DNA of 64,000 nt, from NCBI GenBank assembly GCA_035726825.1, contig JALNTX010000009.1, forward strand, positions 142,278 to 206,277, written 5' to 3'. This document shows positions 53,041 through 62,000 of the stretch, piece by piece. The stretch is from Pseudocitrobacter sp913778145 (GTDB lineage Bacteria > Pseudomonadota > Gammaproteobacteria > Enterobacterales > Enterobacteriaceae). Made by a program: the position numbers and the translations under genes. The first letter of the stretch is position 1. Each line of letters starts with the position of its first letter. The notes under the pieces were generated by a model, which did not search any database, had not been told where the DNA came from, and saw only the letters and a program-made list of their open reading frames with translations.

Positions 53041-53427
53041 GTGCCTGAGATAAAGCTCTACGGCTATATGCTCTACGATACGCTGGAGTACAGAATATCC
53101 ACCAGAACGCTAATCAACATTAAAAATGGCAAAATTAAACGATTAGGCGAAACCAAAGCCAGACTGTTCAATTATCTGCTTGAACATGCGGAAGTGAAAT
53201 ATATCGCTGACGAAACTCTCTACCAGCAGGTTTTTGAGAATAATGGTCTACGCTGCTCGAAGTCTTATCTTTGGGCAATGATTCGTCAGATCCATGCGGC
53301 CTTTCTTAGCGTGGGCTATGACCGTGCGCCTCTGAAACGTTACGAGGGCAAAGGTTACGTTATCGACCAGGACAGTATTAAAAAATTTTATGTGATGGAA
53401 ACCGCCAGTTTAACGGATATCACATAA
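53041..53427 (+). CDS. Winged-helix (OmpR/ToxR-type) regulator
   Basis: This 128-residue protein consists almost wholly of a transcriptional-regulator winged helix (about residues 5-110: NIKNGKIKRLGETKARLFNYL, then LRCSKSYLWAMIRQIHAAFLSV and the wing YEGKGYVID). There is no receiver domain and no membrane segment, unlike PhoB or ToxR/CadC. The start is taken at GTG 53041 because GGAGGGGG lies five bases upstream; ATG 52996 is possible but poorly spaced. It is followed by a second regulator after 16 bases and probably controls the fimbriae. Confidence 0.72.
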   Translation: MPEIKLYGYMLYDTLEYRISTRTLINIKNGKIKRLGETKARLFNYLLEHAEVKYIADETLYQQVFENNGLRCSKSYLWAMIRQIHAAFLSVGYDRAPLKRYEGKGYVIDQDSIKKFYVMETASLTDIT

Positions 53428-53443
53428 AGGGAGAAAGGGAACG

Positions 53444-54016
53444 TTGGCGCAACTATTCGTTTATACACACAATAGCGCGGTCCGATTTGCCGTTAACTCG
53501 TTAGTTGAAGATAAAGACGATGTCATCTTTTTTGACAATCGGCTGCAGTTTCTGGTCTGTACGACCATTTTGAAGAACGCAAACTTGTTGATTGATGCGC
53601 TGCATGGAAACCATGATGACATCCGCTGGCTATACCCCAAATTAAAATTAAGAGGGATAGAAAGCAACGTGCATTACCTGGTTCCCTCGCGCATTGTGTC
53701 TAACAGTTATATGAAAGATTTTTCTCTGATAACCGATATTCTTGGTTTGAAAACGATTTGCCGCAGCGCGGGGAAGAGAAAATCGACGTTCAGCACCGGA
53801 AATCTGCGCTGCCTTATTCTTAAAGCACTTTCTGAGAGAATGAGTGATGCTGAACTGGAGTTTATTCTCACGCTATACGATGGAATGAGTAACACCTATA
53901 AGGATTTAACAAGGAAAGAGATCAACAAACTGTATTACATAAGGAGGAAGTTGTTTTTGCAGAATGCAACTGAGTTAAAGCAGCTGATTCTCCTGTTATC
54001 TGAGAAGAAAATTTAA
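53444..54016 (+). CDS. Degenerate LuxR-like regulator upstream of fimbriae
   Basis: This 190-residue protein has a C-terminal helical region resembling a LuxR helix-turn-helix (about 125-185: MSDAELEFILTLYDGMSNTY, LTRKEINKLYYIRRKL). The N-terminal part opens like a receiver (AQLFVYTHNSAVRFAVNSLV) but lacks the phosphorylation site. The architecture echoes the protein at 43336-43863. The start is TTG at 53444 after AAGGGA. It lies 34 bases upstream of the first pilin gene and is likely its regulator. Confidence 0.6.
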   Translation: MAQLFVYTHNSAVRFAVNSLVEDKDDVIFFDNRLQFLVCTTILKNANLLIDALHGNHDDIRWLYPKLKLRGIESNVHYLVPSRIVSNSYMKDFSLITDILGLKTICRSAGKRKSTFSTGNLRCLILKALSERMSDAELEFILTLYDGMSNTYKDLTRKEINKLYYIRRKLFLQNATELKQLILLLSEKKI

Positions 54017-54050
54017 ACCTGTATAGACACTACTTAGTGAAGAAGACAAC

Positions 54051-54593
54051 ATGAAAAACAATTTTAAACCTGCCTTATGTAGTTTGTTAGTGATGATGGC
54101 ATCCGGGCATGCGAATGCTGCTAGTGTTGCCTCTCCTGATATGCCAACGGGCACAGTAAACATCGCGGGTAAAATTATTGATAAAGGCTGCACAATCGAA
54201 GCCAAAGATTTAGTTATCCAGTTGACGCCCGTGGTGATTTCATCCTTTACCGCTGTGGGTGATCTTGGTCCAAAAAGTGACCCCGTGGATTTTAAGCTGA
54301 CAGGGTGCCCGGCAAACGCCACGACGACCCTTACGGTTCAGGGAACACAAGGGGCGACGGTAATAACTTACGCCACAGCAACTGACAGCACTAACGCAAA
54401 GGGTTTGGATTTCATTTTATACGGCCCCGACTCAGCGACATCGTTTATTCGAGCAAATACAGCCGTCACGCTAACACCTGATGCCTCAGGTAACTACAGT
54501 GGGAAAATTTATGCCCAGCTCCGAAGCAACACGGCGACACCCACGGCAGGTAAAATTGATACCACTCTTACTTATACACTGGCTTATAACTAA
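54051..54593 (+). CDS. Fimbrial major subunit (FimA-like pilin)
   Basis: This 180-residue exported pilin has a signal peptide of about 23 residues (to ANA). The pilin domain shows GTVNIAGKIIDKGCTIE and FKLTGCPANATTTLTV, whose two cysteines form the conserved disulfide. The C-terminus TLTYTLAYN has the alternating hydrophobic strand and penultimate Tyr needed for donor-strand exchange. An N-terminal extension between the signal peptide and the first Cys is the donor strand. It is the first structural gene of the operon. Confidence 0.87.
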   Translation: MKNNFKPALCSLLVMMASGHANAASVASPDMPTGTVNIAGKIIDKGCTIEAKDLVIQLTPVVISSFTAVGDLGPKSDPVDFKLTGCPANATTTLTVQGTQGATVITYATATDSTNAKGLDFILYGPDSATSFIRANTAVTLTPDASGNYSGKIYAQLRSNTATPTAGKIDTTLTYTLAYN

Positions 54594-54604
54594 AATTTAA
54601 TATT

Positions 54605-55138
54605 ATGAAAAAAATCGCAATCTTTATTTCACTCGTTGCAGCGAGTCTGAATGTTTATGCAGCTGATGTACCTGTTGCCGCAGATACCGGAACCCTTACT
54701 GTTAAAGGATCAGCATATACTAAAGCCTGCACAACACTCACTAGTTCAGTTAGTTTGACAATCCCGACAACGTTAACATCTGATTATAAGAATAAAGGAG
54801 ATATGTCCCCTTTAGGTACAGCGCCGCTGACGGGCATAATGTGCACAGAAATACCAGGTGTCTATATTACGGTTACGGGCGATCCTGATAGTACCAACAC
54901 ATCTTTATTTAAAGTACCTGATGGTACCGGCAAAGCTACAGGTGTAGGGTTAAAATTATATGTTACTGCAGGTTCGAACGCTGCAGTGGCAGTGGAGCCA
55001 AATAAGGAAACCGCACTATTACCAAGAACGGTCAGCAATCTTGGACTAACTTATTCTGCACAGGCTGTCTCCGTTGCCGATACAGTCACCAGCGGTGATT
55101 TAGCGACCACGCTGACCTGGACCGCCCGCTATAACTAA
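54605..55138 (+). CDS. Second fimbrial pilin subunit
   Basis: This 177-residue pilin has a signal peptide of about 19 residues (MKKIAIFISLVAASLNVYA). Its conserved cysteines are in TKACTTLTSS and GIMCTEIPG. The C-terminal strand TLTWTARYN again fits donor-strand exchange. It differs clearly from the preceding pilin and may be a minor subunit or an alternative shaft protein. It starts 11 bases after the first pilin gene; the gene is AT-rich and its ribosome site is weak. Confidence 0.82.
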   Translation: MKKIAIFISLVAASLNVYAADVPVAADTGTLTVKGSAYTKACTTLTSSVSLTIPTTLTSDYKNKGDMSPLGTAPLTGIMCTEIPGVYITVTGDPDSTNTSLFKVPDGTGKATGVGLKLYVTAGSNAAVAVEPNKETALLPRTVSNLGLTYSAQAVSVADTVTSGDLATTLTWTARYN

Positions 55139-55150
55139 AAGATAGAGCAT

Positions 55151-55831
55151 ATGAAAAAATACATTTTTTCAGTTTTGCTTGCGTCTCTGATTGCAATGCC
55201 GGCGTATGCCGGCTTTTCTCTCGGCCAGACGCGGGTGATCTACAATCAATCCGATCGTCAATCGACGGTACGCCTTATTAACAGCGGAAAAGATGACTAT
55301 TATCTTGTGCAGTCCTGGATTAATCAGACTGAAAATGAAAATAGCCCCCGGGCCAATAATTTCATCATTACCCCCCCGGTGTTTAAATTTCTGCCGGACT
55401 CCGAAAACACGCTGCTAATTAAAGCATTAAACGAGAATTTTCCGTCCGACAGAGAAAGTCTTTACTTTCTGAATGTGAAAGCAATTCCGGCTACGGATAC
55501 TTCCACGAAGAATAAAATTACCTTTGCAACCAAAAGCGTCCTCAAGCTTATTTATCGCCCAAAAGCGCTTAATGCCCAGGACGCGGCCAACGCCTGGAAA
55601 AAACTGGAGATTACTGCGCAGCCGGGGAAAGTCACCCTGCGAAATCCGACGCCCTATTTTATCAATATCGGCGTGCTGATGGTTAACGGGCGCTCAGAGA
55701 AAATCAGTTACGCCCCACCTTTTGGGGAATATACCGTAACGCTTAAAGACAATGCGCGCGTTTCGTCCGTGGAATATAACGTCATCAGCGATTTCGGCGG
55801 AGCCTCTGAATTACATAAAGTGAAACTCTGA
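55151..55831 (+). CDS. Periplasmic fimbrial chaperone
   Basis: This 226-residue PapD/FimC-type chaperone has a 20-residue signal peptide (to AYA). The two immunoglobulin-like domains are seen, with the N-terminal G1 strand region TRVIYNQSDRQSTVRL, the family block PPVFKFLPDSENTLLI, and VLKLIYRPKAL before domain 2 (PTPYFINIGVLMVNG). It folds pilins by donor-strand complementation and delivers them to the usher. It begins 12 bases after the second pilin gene. Confidence 0.93.
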   Translation: MKKYIFSVLLASLIAMPAYAGFSLGQTRVIYNQSDRQSTVRLINSGKDDYYLVQSWINQTENENSPRANNFIITPPVFKFLPDSENTLLIKALNENFPSDRESLYFLNVKAIPATDTSTKNKITFATKSVLKLIYRPKALNAQDAANAWKKLEITAQPGKVTLRNPTPYFINIGVLMVNGRSEKISYAPPFGEYTVTLKDNARVSSVEYNVISDFGGASELHKVKL

Positions 55832-55839
55832 TAACTCAC

Positions 55840-58314
55840 GTGAAAAAAAAATTACTGTTAAACGCATTGCTTCTTTGTTCTCCGTTAAAAGGCTGGGCCG
55901 CGCTGTCGTTTGATCTCTCCGCTCTGGAATCAAACGGCAGCGAATTAACGGAATATACAAAGCAACAGCTTTCACAGGTTGATCAGCAACTACCGGGGAC
56001 TTACCCGGTAGACGTGATCCTCAATGGCCAGAAAATAGGGACCGAAGCGATTCGTTTTGTGAAATGCGACGCCGAACTCTGCCCTGTGGTTTCACCAAAG
56101 ATGCTTACCCGCTGGGGTATTTCCCCTGCGCATTTCGCCTCTGACGAGGTAAAAGATGAAAACACGCCGCTGGAGATGCATTTCGAGCATGCCCTCTCTG
56201 GTGCCAGCGTAAAGCTTTCCGCGAATGCCACTAAACTGCTGCTCGATATCCCGCAGAAATACCTGCTGGACGATAAAGAAAACTTCCTCGCGTCGGTTAC
56301 CGAAGAGAGCCTGCCCGCCCTCTTTTTATCTTACTACTATAACGGCCAGCGCAATGTTTCACTGGATGCCGACGACAACGATCAGCATTTCGCCACCCTG
56401 AATAACGGTATCAACCTCGGCCCCTGGCGAGTGCGGCAAAGCGCCAACGTGGTAAAGAGCAGCGGCCAGGACGTGCGCTGGCAGCCGACACAAACCTTCG
56501 TTGGCCGCGATATTCTCTCTTTAATGTCGCGCCTGATTATGGGGCAAACCACCACCGCCGGTCGCGTATTCGACAGCTTTGGCTTTAAAGGTGTCTCTTT
56601 ATCCTCGATTGATGAGATGTTGCCCGACAGTCAGCGCAACTACGCGCCAATTATTCGTGGCATTGCGCTAAGCCAGGCGACCGTCGAAATTCGCCAGGAA
56701 GGGAATCTGATCTATCAGAAGAGTATCCCTGCCGGCAGCTTCGAACTGAATGACGTCGTGCCCAATAACAGCAGCGGCGATCTGGAAGTGACTGTTCGCG
56801 AAAGCACCGGCGAGGTGAGGAAATTTATCCAGCCTTACGCCCAGACGCCGAAAATGGTGCGCAAAGGACAGCTGCGCTATGAGCTGTCGTCAGGCAGCTA
56901 CGACAATGGCAACAGCGGCGGCGATAACGATATTTTCGTGCAGGCCGAGGGGCTGTATGGTGTGGGAAATACCGTCACCGTATTTAGCGGCGCGATGGCA
57001 AGCGACAGCTACCAGTCCGGCGTGGCGGGCCTGGGGTTAAGCCTGGGTGATTTCGGCGGCATTTCGTTAGAGATGGATACGTCGCGGAACAAGAAAGCTA
57101 AACGCATTGATGCAGGATCGGGCTACGCCACCCGTATCAACTACAGCAAATATTTCGCCACCACCGCCACAACGCTCCAGGCGTCATATCAGCAGAGCGT
57201 GGACCGGGGGTATCTGAACTACGCCGATTATCAGGCGCGCTTTGGCATCATACGTGACACCGACACCCTTCCCGGCGACACGCGGCGTCAGTGGCAGGTG
57301 AGCCTGAATCAGGATCTCGCAAACTTCGGTTCATTCTCCTTTAATTACTACTCTCAGCAGTCATGGGATAACGTCTATCAGAGTAAAACGCTCAATGCCA
57401 GCTATAACGTCAACTGGCGCGGCGTCAGCGCTGGCGTCAGCTATTCGACATCCGATATTACAAGTCGTACGCGCTATAAAGACAACGTGCTGGCGCTGAA
57501 TGTAGTACTACCCTTCTCCACGCTGTGGGGCCAGCCGTCTCAGGCACGCATCAACCACAGTTACATCACCAGCCGCAGCGGGCTGTCGCAAAACCAGACG
57601 ACGGTCAGCGGAAGCCTGCTGCGAGACAACAACCTTAACTACTCTCTGTCGCAAACCTGGGCGCAGGACCAAACCGGCCAGGCCGCACGCGTTCAGTATG
57701 ATGGCGGTTCAGGCTCCGTGAATGCGGCTTACAGCCGTAATAACAATGGTTACAGCCAATACAGTCTGGGGTCCAGCGGCGCAGTGGTGTTCCATCCAGG
57801 TGGCGTAACGCTGGGGCAGAGTATCTCGCCGAAAGAGCCGTTTGCGATTATCAGCGCGCCGGGTGCGAGCAACGTTTCGGTTACCACCAAATCGGGCGTG
57901 AAAACCGACAGCCGGGGCTATGCCATCGTGCCGGCGCTGACCGCCTATCGTCAGAACAGTATCGGTATCGACTCCACGACCGCCGATGATTTTACCACCC
58001 TGACATCGACGCAAACGCAGGCCACGCCGGGGTTCGGCACCGCAATTGCGGCGAACTTTGGTACGAACATCGGACGTAAAGCCTGGTTACAGGTGCTTTA
58101 TCGTCATAAGCCGCTGTCACTGGGTACCGAGCTACAGGGAAGTAATGGCGCGACAGGGATTGTCGATGACAAAGGCTACGCCTGGATTACCGGCCTGAGT
58201 GACGACGAAGTGTTAAGTGCCGATGCTGGCGGTACGCAGTGTCGCGTGCACATTCACTATGAGCGTCTGGTGCTGACGAAAGATATCTATACCGGCGCGG
58301 TGGAGTGTGAGTAG
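55840..58314 (+). CDS. Outer membrane fimbrial usher
   Basis: This 824-residue usher of the FimD/PapC family forms the outer-membrane pore through which subunits are assembled. A signal peptide (to about GWA) is followed by the N-terminal chaperone-binding domain with FDLSALESNGS and the Cys pair in KCDAELCPVVS. The barrel and plug region includes RGIALSQATVEIRQEGNLIYQ. The C-terminal domain ends with the second disulfide (GTQCRVHIHYE ... VECE). The start is GTG (55840), eight bases after the chaperone stop. Confidence 0.94.
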   Translation: MKKKLLLNALLLCSPLKGWAALSFDLSALESNGSELTEYTKQQLSQVDQQLPGTYPVDVILNGQKIGTEAIRFVKCDAELCPVVSPKMLTRWGISPAHFASDEVKDENTPLEMHFEHALSGASVKLSANATKLLLDIPQKYLLDDKENFLASVTEESLPALFLSYYYNGQRNVSLDADDNDQHFATLNNGINLGPWRVRQSANVVKSSGQDVRWQPTQTFVGRDILSLMSRLIMGQTTTAGRVFDSFGFKGVSLSSIDEMLPDSQRNYAPIIRGIALSQATVEIRQEGNLIYQKSIPAGSFELNDVVPNNSSGDLEVTVRESTGEVRKFIQPYAQTPKMVRKGQLRYELSSGSYDNGNSGGDNDIFVQAEGLYGVGNTVTVFSGAMASDSYQSGVAGLGLSLGDFGGISLEMDTSRNKKAKRIDAGSGYATRINYSKYFATTATTLQASYQQSVDRGYLNYADYQARFGIIRDTDTLPGDTRRQWQVSLNQDLANFGSFSFNYYSQQSWDNVYQSKTLNASYNVNWRGVSAGVSYSTSDITSRTRYKDNVLALNVVLPFSTLWGQPSQARINHSYITSRSGLSQNQTTVSGSLLRDNNLNYSLSQTWAQDQTGQAARVQYDGGSGSVNAAYSRNNNGYSQYSLGSSGAVVFHPGGVTLGQSISPKEPFAIISAPGASNVSVTTKSGVKTDSRGYAIVPALTAYRQNSIGIDSTTADDFTTLTSTQTQATPGFGTAIAANFGTNIGRKAWLQVLYRHKPLSLGTELQGSNGATGIVDDKGYAWITGLSDDEVLSADAGGTQCRVHIHYERLVLTKDIYTGAVECE

Positions 58315-58345
58315 CGCAGGTGAATAATTATCAGGAAGACTATTT

Positions 58346-59368
58346 ATGACAAAAATGAAAGTGCTCGCTCTGGCTGTTGCCGCTCTCGCCTGGACGGGCC
58401 TGGCGCATGACGCTTACGCGGAGTGCGCGTTTGCCAATGGCGCGACGCCCGGAACCATGAACTTTGCCCTGCCCGCACTGACGCGGTCGCTGAACCCTTC
58501 GGATACGGGGCCGCGATTACTGACTTCCGTTACCGTGCCCGCCGCGACGCTGGCGTCGGCGATGGGGATTTCCTCAACCGTTGCCGTGTGGAAAGGCTGT
58601 ACAGGTAATTTAGTCTGGAACCCTCTTCTGCCAGCTATCGCTGGCAACTCGCCGAACTATTCGGGTTACATGTCTACGGGAATCGACAATCTTTATCTCT
58701 ATATGTATGCCGGCAGTCAAACCACGGGGAATTTCGGTGCCTTTGTGACACCAAGCACAGAAGGTTCTACCTGGAGCCGTGCATTAAGCACCATCCATGC
58801 GTCTGTCCCCCCATGGTCCATAATGGGCGACATGGTATTAGCGCTTTACCAAACCGGCCCTATTCGTCAGGGAGGAATTATCCCCGCAGGCCCGCTGGCC
58901 GAGCTGAAAGTCTCCGACGGCCTGCAGGTTATGAACATGACCATGAGCGCGGTCACGGTCAACGTCCTCGCCTGTAGCATTACGACCCCCACCGTGAACG
59001 TACAGATGCCGTCGTTCTTCAGAAGCAGCTTCACCGCCGTTGGTAATACCACGCCCGCCACGGATTTTAAAATTGGCGCCAACTGCGACTCCGGCGTGAT
59101 ACCCACCATCACGTTTAGCGGCCAGGGTAGCGGCACGGCGACCGACACATTTGCCATTAACAGCGGCAGCGGCGCGGCGAGCGGTGTGGGTATTCAACTG
59201 CTATACGGCGGCACACCGGTCAATCAAAATGAAGCCGTGGTCATGAATACCACCACGGCAACCGGGGTGACAGAATTCCCGTTTAGCGCGCGTTACATCC
59301 AGACCGCCAGTGAAGTTACCTCCGGCAACGCCGATGCGACGATTACTTTTACCCTGCAATATAAATAG
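58346..59368 (+). CDS. Fimbrial tip adhesin
   Basis: This 340-residue protein has a two-domain layout: a signal peptide of about 25 residues (to AYA), a binding domain to about residue 205 (with Cys in AECAFANG and WKGCTGN), and a C-terminal pilin domain (from about NVLACSITTP, second Cys in GANCDSG) ending in the polymerisation strand ITFTLQYK. This is the arrangement of FimH-like tip adhesins. The receptor is unknown. AGGAAG precedes the ATG. It is the last gene of the fimbrial operon. Confidence 0.87.
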   Translation: MTKMKVLALAVAALAWTGLAHDAYAECAFANGATPGTMNFALPALTRSLNPSDTGPRLLTSVTVPAATLASAMGISSTVAVWKGCTGNLVWNPLLPAIAGNSPNYSGYMSTGIDNLYLYMYAGSQTTGNFGAFVTPSTEGSTWSRALSTIHASVPPWSIMGDMVLALYQTGPIRQGGIIPAGPLAELKVSDGLQVMNMTMSAVTVNVLACSITTPTVNVQMPSFFRSSFTAVGNTTPATDFKIGANCDSGVIPTITFSGQGSGTATDTFAINSGSGAASGVGIQLLYGGTPVNQNEAVVMNTTTATGVTEFPFSARYIQTASEVTSGNADATITFTLQYK

Positions 59369-59521
59369 TCAGGTCTATCCCCTACGCCCGGTTTTTCCCG
59401 CCGGGCATCGCACGCCGCTCTCTACTCAATGCCCTCACACTCCCTGCGCTTATGTATAAATAAAGGAGTAAATGTAAATTATTGTATTTATTTTTCCATA
59501 AATGAGTGGTAGAAAGTTACG

Positions 59522-59556
59522 CGTTTGCGAATGCTTCTCACAATCATTCGCAAACG
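59522..59556. promoter_or_regulatory. Perfect 12-base inverted repeat upstream of fiu
   Basis: CGTTTGCGAATG and CATTCGCAAACG are perfect complements separated by 11 bases, 92 bases before the fiu start. fiu is iron-repressed by Fur in E. coli. The centre (AATG...AATCATT) has some Fur-box character, but the long G+C-containing arms are not typical of Fur, so an RNA hairpin in the leader or another operator is possible. Confidence 0.5.
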
Positions 59557-59647
59557 TATTTATAAAAACCTGCCGTGGCCGGGGCAAAGAACTGCCCCGC
59601 TGCCATCGTAAAAATAGCTCGCTAAAAATTATAAGACGCTCATTAAT

Positions 59648-61936
59648 ATGGATAATAATCGCAATTTACCGTTCAACAGCTTTAGTTCGCTCACCTTCTT
59701 TACTGGCCTGTGCATCGGTTTAACCCCGGTCTCTCAGGCCGTTGCCGCCGACAGTAAAGATCAAAAATCCGGCGATACGCTGGTGGTTGAGGCGCAGGCC
59801 CCTTCCCTCTACGCGCCGCAAAAATCCGCTGACCCGAAATTTAGCCGCCCAATCGCGGATACCACGCGTACGGTTACCGTGATTTCCGACCAGGTGTTAA
59901 AAGATCAGGGCGTCAATAACCTGACCGATGCACTGAAAAACGTGCCGGGCGTGGGTGCGTTTTTTGCCGGGGAGAACGGTAGCTCATCGACAGGTGACGC
60001 CATTTATATGCGCGGCGCGGATACCTCAAACAGTATTTATATTGATGGCGTGCGTGATATCGGCAGCGTCTCGCGCGATACGTTCAATACCGAGCAGGTG
60101 GAAGTGATCAAAGGCCCGTCGGGCAGCGACTATGGCCGCAGTGCACCAACCGGTTCGATCAATATGATCAGCAAGCAGCCGCGCCTGGATTCCGGGATCG
60201 ACGCCTCCGCCAGCATCGGCAGCGCGTGGTTCCGCCGCGGCACGCTCGATATTAACGAAGCGATCGGCGAAACCTCCGCCGTGCGTCTGAACGTGATGGG
60301 CGAGAAAACTCACGACGCGGGCCGCGACAAAGTCCAGAACGAACGGTACGGCGTTGCGCCTTCCGTCGCTTTCGGTTTGGGAACCGAAAACCGTCTTTAC
60401 CTGAACTACCTGCACGTTACCCAGCACAACACCCCGGATGGCGGTATCCCGACTATCGGCCTGCCGGGCTACTCAGCGCCGAATGCCGCTACTTCCGCGC
60501 TCAACGGCTCCGGTAAGGTAAACACCAGCAACTTCTACGGTACGGATTCCGATTACGACGACTCCACCACCGACACCGCCACCATGCGCTTCGAGCATGA
60601 TTTCAACGACACCACGACGATTCGCAACACCACCCGCTGGTCACGAGTGAAGCAGGATTACCTGATGACGGCGGTGATGGGCGGTGCCAGCAATATCGGC
60701 ATGCCGGATCCGAACAACGTGGGAAGCTGGACCTGGACGCGCACGCCGAACACCAAAGACGTGAGCAACAAGATCCTCACCAACCAGACCAACCTGACTT
60801 CAAAGTTTTATACCGGTGCGGTCGGCCACGATATCAGTACTGGCGTAGAGTTCACCCGCGAGACGCAAACCAACTATGGCGTAAACGCCATTACCGCGCC
60901 GCCGGTGAATATCTACAGCCCGAACAGCAATATCAATGTCGGCAGCCTGCACCGTAACGGCGCGAACGCCAACGGCCAGACCGATACTTTTGGCATCTAC
61001 GCCTTTGATACACTGCAAATCACCCATGATTTCGAACTGAACGGCGGCATTCGTCTGGATAACTACCACACCGAATACGACAGTTCGACAGCCTGTGGCG
61101 GCTCTGGCCGTGGTGCGCTGACCTGCCCAACCGGTACGCCAAAAGGATCGCCAGTTAAAACGGTCGATACGGCGAAATCCGGCAACCTGGTGAACTGGAA
61201 AGCCGGTGCGCTCTATCACCTGACGGAACAGGGCAATATCTATGTCAACTACGCGATTTCCCAGCAGCCTCCGGGCGGCAGCAACTTCGCGCTGGCGCAG
61301 GGCGGGACCGGGAATAGCGCCAATCGTACCGACTTCAAACCGCAAAAAGCGAAAACCAGCGAAGTGGGTACCAAGTGGCAGCTGTTTGAGAAACGCCTGC
61401 TGCTGACCGCCGCGCTGTTCCGCACCGATATTGAAAATGAAGTCGCCGAGAATGACGACGGTACCTATTCGCAATACGGTAAAAAACGCGTTGAAGGCTA
61501 TGAGCTTTCACTGGCGGGCAATATCACCCCGGAGTGGCAGGTTATTGGTGGTTATACCCAACAGAAAGCGTCAATTCGTGAAGGCGCGAATGTGGCGCAG
61601 GATGGAAGCTCTGCTCTGCCTTATACGCCAGAACATGCGTTTACACTCTGGACGCAGTATCAGGCCACGGACGATCTTTCTGTAGGTGCTGGCGCGCGCT
61701 ACGTAGGCAGCATGCACCGTGGCAGCGATGGTGCCGTCGGCACGCCGTCCCACACCGAAGGCTACTGGGTCGCGGATGCTAAGCTGGGTTATCGCATCAA
61801 CAGCAATCTCGATTTGCAGCTGAACGTCTACAACCTGTTTGATACGGACTACGTCGCCTCAATTAACAAGAGCGGCTACCGTTACCACCCGGGCGAGCCA
61901 AGAACGTTCCTGTTAACCGCGAACGTGCACTTCTAA
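59648..61936 (+). CDS. fiu: TonB-dependent catecholate siderophore receptor Fiu
   Basis: This 762-residue outer-membrane receptor imports iron complexed with monomeric catechols such as dihydroxybenzoylserine. A signal peptide (to about VAA, residue 36) is followed by the TonB box region GDTLVVEAQ, a plug domain (TNLTDALKNVPGV-type segment, here NNLTDALKNVPGVGAFF) and a 22-strand barrel ending in Phe (LTANVHF). It closely follows E. coli Fiu (760 residues). The conserved extracellular Cys pair is in ACGGSGRG and LTCPTG. Confidence 0.95.
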   Translation: MDNNRNLPFNSFSSLTFFTGLCIGLTPVSQAVAADSKDQKSGDTLVVEAQAPSLYAPQKSADPKFSRPIADTTRTVTVISDQVLKDQGVNNLTDALKNVPGVGAFFAGENGSSSTGDAIYMRGADTSNSIYIDGVRDIGSVSRDTFNTEQVEVIKGPSGSDYGRSAPTGSINMISKQPRLDSGIDASASIGSAWFRRGTLDINEAIGETSAVRLNVMGEKTHDAGRDKVQNERYGVAPSVAFGLGTENRLYLNYLHVTQHNTPDGGIPTIGLPGYSAPNAATSALNGSGKVNTSNFYGTDSDYDDSTTDTATMRFEHDFNDTTTIRNTTRWSRVKQDYLMTAVMGGASNIGMPDPNNVGSWTWTRTPNTKDVSNKILTNQTNLTSKFYTGAVGHDISTGVEFTRETQTNYGVNAITAPPVNIYSPNSNINVGSLHRNGANANGQTDTFGIYAFDTLQITHDFELNGGIRLDNYHTEYDSSTACGGSGRGALTCPTGTPKGSPVKTVDTAKSGNLVNWKAGALYHLTEQGNIYVNYAISQQPPGGSNFALAQGGTGNSANRTDFKPQKAKTSEVGTKWQLFEKRLLLTAALFRTDIENEVAENDDGTYSQYGKKRVEGYELSLAGNITPEWQVIGGYTQQKASIREGANVAQDGSSALPYTPEHAFTLWTQYQATDDLSVGAGARYVGSMHRGSDGAVGTPSHTEGYWVADAKLGYRINSNLDLQLNVYNLFDTDYVASINKSGYRYHPGEPRTFLLTANVHF

Positions 61937-61949
61937 TCACATTGCGGGC

Positions 61950-61978
61950 GCGCTGCGCTTCTCTGATAAGCGCAGCGC
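61950..61978. repeat. REP-like hairpin between fiu and ybiX
   Basis: GCGCTGCGCTT and AAGCGCAGCGC form an 11-bp perfect stem around CTCTGAT, and CTGATAAGCGCAGCGCATCA matches half of a REP unit. It ends just upstream of the ybiX ribosome site (AAGGAG). Confidence 0.7.
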
Positions 61979-62000
61979 ATCAGGCAAGGAGAACCCTAAT

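Noticed and set aside
42896..59647. Prophage or integrative element
   Set aside because: No integrase, phage structural gene, tRNA target or direct-repeat ends were found in the island.
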